From the NCBI GenBank assembly GCA_004297005.1, contig SCVA01000026.1:1-36847 (forward strand): a stretch of DNA of 36,847 nt, written 5' to 3'. The notes under the pieces were generated by a model. That model was not told where the DNA came from. It saw only the letters and a program-made list of their open reading frames with translations, and ran no database searches. The stretch's first letter is position 1, and each line of letters starts with the position of its first letter. Positions 34,690-36,847 of the stretch are shown here, piece by piece. Made by a program: the position numbers and the translations under genes. This stretch comes from Nevskiaceae bacterium (lineage in GTDB: Bacteria > Pseudomonadota > Gammaproteobacteria > Nevskiales > Nevskiaceae).

Positions 34690-35324
34690 GGGATCAGCAG
34701 ATCGCTCTGCGCCACCCAGCCATCATCGGCACCGACGGTGACATACCACCAGTAGCCCTCGGCGTTATAGACGCGCGAGTCGAGCACCACCGGCGTATCC
34801 AGCAGCAAGGACTGGATCGCCTCGCTGGCGGAGTTGGGGCGCAGACGCAGGGCGGCGCCGGGGCGGGGACTGATCTTGGCGCCTTTGCTGAACGCACTCA
34901 CCTGAGCGTGCGCGGCCGCCGGCTCGCCGGAAGCGCTGCTGGCCGGCGGCGTGTAAGCCGGGGCGGGCGGCGGCGGCGGGCTGTAGGCGGGCGCTGCCGG
35001 CGGCATGGCAGCCGGCAGCGGCGGCGGTGGTGGCGGAGTCGGCGGGGCCGATTGATACGCCGGGAAGGAGGGCGGCGGCGGATTACCGCCCAGGCGCGCT
35101 TGGGCCTCGCGGGCGGCGATGGCGTCGGGCGTGTTCATCTCTGACAGCGGCTTGGAGCCGAAGCTGGGCGGCTCGGCCGGCGGCGCCTTGCCGATGGCAG
35201 CGGTGTGGATGCTGCCGCTCTCGTTGCCGGGCTCCTTGCGGAGCGGCCCCGAGGAGCAACTGGACAGCAGAGCGCCGGCGCAGAAGCCCAGCAGCAGGCG
35301 TGCGGCGATAGTGGCTTGGTTCAT
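34686..35324 (-). CDS. SH3-like lipoprotein with proline-rich linker
   Basis: The 212-residue protein has a lipoprotein signal (LLLGFCAGALLSSCSSG; LSSC lipobox), a long Pro/Ala linker with PPPPPPLP and similar runs (residues 80-130), and a C-terminal SH3-like domain (ALRLRPNSASEAIQSLLLDTPVVLDSRVY, WWYVTVGADDGWVAQSDLL). The linker could reach from the membrane into the peptidoglycan layer. GAGAGGGAAG precedes ATG 35324. It is first of a two-gene unit with the neighbour at 34306-34689. The 160 bp upstream (35325-35484) holds its promoter region and a GGGCG-A-CGCCC hairpin. Confidence 0.85.
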   Translation of the reverse strand: MNQATIAARLLLGFCAGALLSSCSSGPLRKEPGNESGSIHTAAIGKAPPAEPPSFGSKPLSEMNTPDAIAAREAQARLGGNPPPPSFPAYQSAPPTPPPPPPLPAAMPPAAPAYSPPPPPAPAYTPPASSASGEPAAAHAQVSAFSKGAKISPRPGAALRLRPNSASEAIQSLLLDTPVVLDSRVYNAEGYWWYVTVGADDGWVAQSDLLIP

Positions 35325-35484
35325 CGACTTCCCTCTCTGAAATTTCTTTGGACTTCTATTCCGGACTCACCGGGTCAGGGCGTCGCCCGGACGTTGCGGA
35401 ACACGACACATTTAGCGTGCCAGCGGCCGGTCAGCCTAGCGGGGCTCCGCGACCGTTCGGTGACCGAGCAACTCGGGCGGCGGG

Positions 35485-36324
35485 TCAATAATCCCCCTCG
35501 CCATGACGTGCAGCCTGCCGCTGCTCGGCCTTGGCCGCAAGCCGGGGCGCGCGGTCCTTGTCCGAGGCCCAGATCACTTCTGGAAACAGCAGCACCCGCA
35601 GCAGGCCGATCAGCATCCACAGATAGCTGACCGAGAAGACAATGCCGCAGAACATCGACACCCACTCGAAGTTGGGCGACAAGAACTTGATGCCCCACCA
35701 GGACATGACATCGGTCAGCGAGGCGGCCAGCCCCGCCGGGAACACCCACTGGTAGAGCTGGAGCTGGTTGAACTGCATCGAGAACGGGATGCCGATGATG
35801 AAGAAGCTGGTGGTAAAGCCGAACAGGTGGGCGTGGGTGAAGGCGATGAGCTTGCCCAGCGACATCTGCGCGAAATAGGCCTCGGCCGAGCCATGCAGGC
35901 GCAACTGGTACCAGATCTCGGAGGCGCCGAAGCAGAAGGCGATGCCGAACATCGCCACCGCCAGCGCGATGCCGCGCTTCGCCGCCGGCGGGAAGTTGCG
36001 CAGGTTGATGTCGACGCTGTGACTGGAGAACGGCACCAGCCACCAGATGATTGCCAGCACCAGGAAGAAGAAGGCGAACAGCGCCAGCGGGCCGCCAAGG
36101 CTGAGCCAGCGCGACTTCTCCGGCGGCAGCTCGACGATCTCGGCGCTCTGCACCGGCGCGTCGCTGAAGAAGTCGAAGTTGTCGGCGGGAACCTCGGCCG
36201 CGCTGGCGGGGACCGGCACCGCGCCGCCATCGGCCTCGGCGGCGGCCTGAGCGATGGAGCGCGCGCCGAACAGACCCAGGCCGCAGACCAGCATCAGCAG
36301 CAGCGTCGGCAGCCAGTTACGCAT
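35485..36324 (-). CDS. Polytopic membrane protein with THAHLF motif, unknown function
   Basis: The 279-residue protein has a signal-like N-terminus, an extracytoplasmic Ala/Pro stretch to about residue 75, and then four or more hydrophobic helices: LGGPLALFAFFFLVLAIIWWL, GIALAVAMFGIAFCFGA, the IAFTHAHLFGFTTSFFIIGIPF helix, QWVFPAGLAASL and FCGIVFSVSYLWMLIGLL. A loop ALA-EAYFAQMSLG precedes the HAH helix. The two His and the membrane setting suggest haem or metal binding, but nothing establishes it. The C-terminus is a short charged tail. Its ATG overlaps the stop of the upstream gene by 8 bp, so they are coupled. Similar proteins exist in pseudomonads under uninformative names. Confidence 0.82.
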   Translation of the reverse strand: MRNWLPTLLLMLVCGLGLFGARSIAQAAAEADGGAVPVPASAAEVPADNFDFFSDAPVQSAEIVELPPEKSRWLSLGGPLALFAFFFLVLAIIWWLVPFSSHSVDINLRNFPPAAKRGIALAVAMFGIAFCFGASEIWYQLRLHGSAEAYFAQMSLGKLIAFTHAHLFGFTTSFFIIGIPFSMQFNQLQLYQWVFPAGLAASLTDVMSWWGIKFLSPNFEWVSMFCGIVFSVSYLWMLIGLLRVLLFPEVIWASDKDRAPRLAAKAEQRQAARHGEGDY

Positions 36325-36847
36325 TCTTGAGCCTCACATAGAGCAGCGTCCCCGCCTTCTTCACCGCCGCGGTGATCGCCGCATCGACACCCTGCCCGCC
36401 CCCGGCCGGCAACTGATCGACCGCCAGGCCCTTGAAGCTGGCGTACACCGCGCTCTTGGCCGCCGCCGGCACATGCGTGGTGTTGAGCGGCTGCACGACG
36501 GTGACCTTGAGCTGGCGGTCGGTGGCGAGCAGCAGGAAGAACAGCTTGCCCTGGTACTCGGCCGGGAAGATCAGCGCGGTGCCGGCCGGCTTCTTGTCAG
36601 TCAGCGGGATGTAGATGGTGTTCTCGTCGGCCTTCGCCAGCACCGCACCCAGCGCCTTGGCGCGCGCCAGATCGGCGTCGGTGAGCACGGCGTCGCGCGG
36701 CAGGTATTCGCGCACGCCGGGGAACAGCGCCTGCACCTCGCGCGGGATCAGGCTGGCGGTATCCAGCCATTCGCCCTTGCTGGCCGGCGTGGACTTGGCA
36801 TCGCCCGGATTGGCCTTGGCGGCGGCCTCGTCGGCATTCCTGGCGCC
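36317..36847 (-). CDS. Unknown protein, C-terminal part (cut by window edge)
   Basis: The frame is open to the right edge of the window; 176 residues are visible and the true start lies beyond. Visible sequence: a Lys/Ala-rich segment with GEWLDTASLIPREVQALFPGVREYLPRDAVLTDADLARAKAL, then YIPLTDKKPAGTALIFPAEYQGKLFFLLLATD, VQPLNTTHVPAAAKSAVYASFKG and the end AGTLLYVRLKNA. A GTG at 36736 is an internal codon, not a credible start, because the family-like text continues upstream. It looks soluble, perhaps periplasmic. Its stop overlaps the start of the HAH membrane protein by 8 bp, so the two form one operon. No family recognised. Confidence 0.75.
   Translation of the reverse strand, partial: GARNADEAAAKANPGDAKSTPASKGEWLDTASLIPREVQALFPGVREYLPRDAVLTDADLARAKALGAVLAKADENTIYIPLTDKKPAGTALIFPAEYQGKLFFLLLATDRQLKVTVVQPLNTTHVPAAAKSAVYASFKGLAVDQLPAGGGQGVDAAITAAVKKAGTLLYVRLKNA

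Noticed and set aside
36317..36736. 139-residue protein starting at GTG 36736
   Set aside because: The same frame remains open to the window edge with protein-like text, so the gene is longer and truncated by the window.

Overview
The window is a high-GC, gene-dense bacterial chromosome segment. It most likely comes from a gammaproteobacterium near the Xanthomonadales/Nevskiales (Solimonas-like) groups. That is inferred from gene content: a Coq7-type ubiquinone hydroxylase, a FadE-related membrane protein, a GlpD dehydrogenase, a Pla-1/cef-type lipase with a DUF1302 outer-membrane protein, a Marinobacter-type bifunctional fatty acyl reductase, and an FkbO/Hyg5/XanB2-type chorismatase. No rRNA, tRNA or CRISPR was seen. 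No database search was possible, so all names rest on motif and sequence recognition.

Layout. 1-877: an IS scar with the tail of one IS3-family transposase abutting a 5'-truncated second one, then IS debris with a pair of 21-bp repeats. 924-9773: coq7 (minus) diverges from a plus-strand lipid block made of a FadE-like protein without the flavin/catalytic middle, an SDR lacking catalytic residues, glpD, a lipoprotein lipase and DUF1302. 9862-14011: a minus-strand sanA/MAPEG/VWA/MoxR group with a DNA-3-methyladenine glycosylase on the opposite strand and an array of small palindromes between the VWA and MoxR genes. 14069-22037: a small secreted protein, then pgk, gap, tonB, exbD, exbB and tkt (all minus), so a TonB energising system sits inside a tkt-gap-pgk carbon cluster, followed by a UDP-glucuronate decarboxylase. 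22096-25165: an octahaem cytochrome c with a small membrane protein, and a lipoprotein. 25229-28005: LysR diverging from pirin, then a DUF3187 protein. 28034-28306: a 273-bp MITE. 28397-30664: DAHP synthase and an orphan TonB-like protein. 30771-31043: a 93-bp tandem array ending in a perfect hairpin. 31061-34208: fatty acyl reductase and chorismatase. 34306-36847: two SH3-like lipoproteins and an operon of two unknown proteins running off the window.

How the genes fit together. Lipid handling recurs: extracellular lipase and DUF1302 protein (release or uptake), GlpD (glycerol-3-phosphate oxidation), a FadE-like remnant protein and SDR (unknown step), and acyl-CoA reduction to fatty alcohol (wax-ester type storage). 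A second theme is chorismate and quinones: DAHP synthase feeds chorismate, the chorismatase can make hydroxybenzoates, and Coq7 hydroxylates the ubiquinone precursor. The parts least explained by known biology are the octahaem cytochrome with its four-helix partner, the edge operon whose membrane protein carries a similar HAH helix, the FadE-like/SDR pair, the MITE and the two palindrome arrays.
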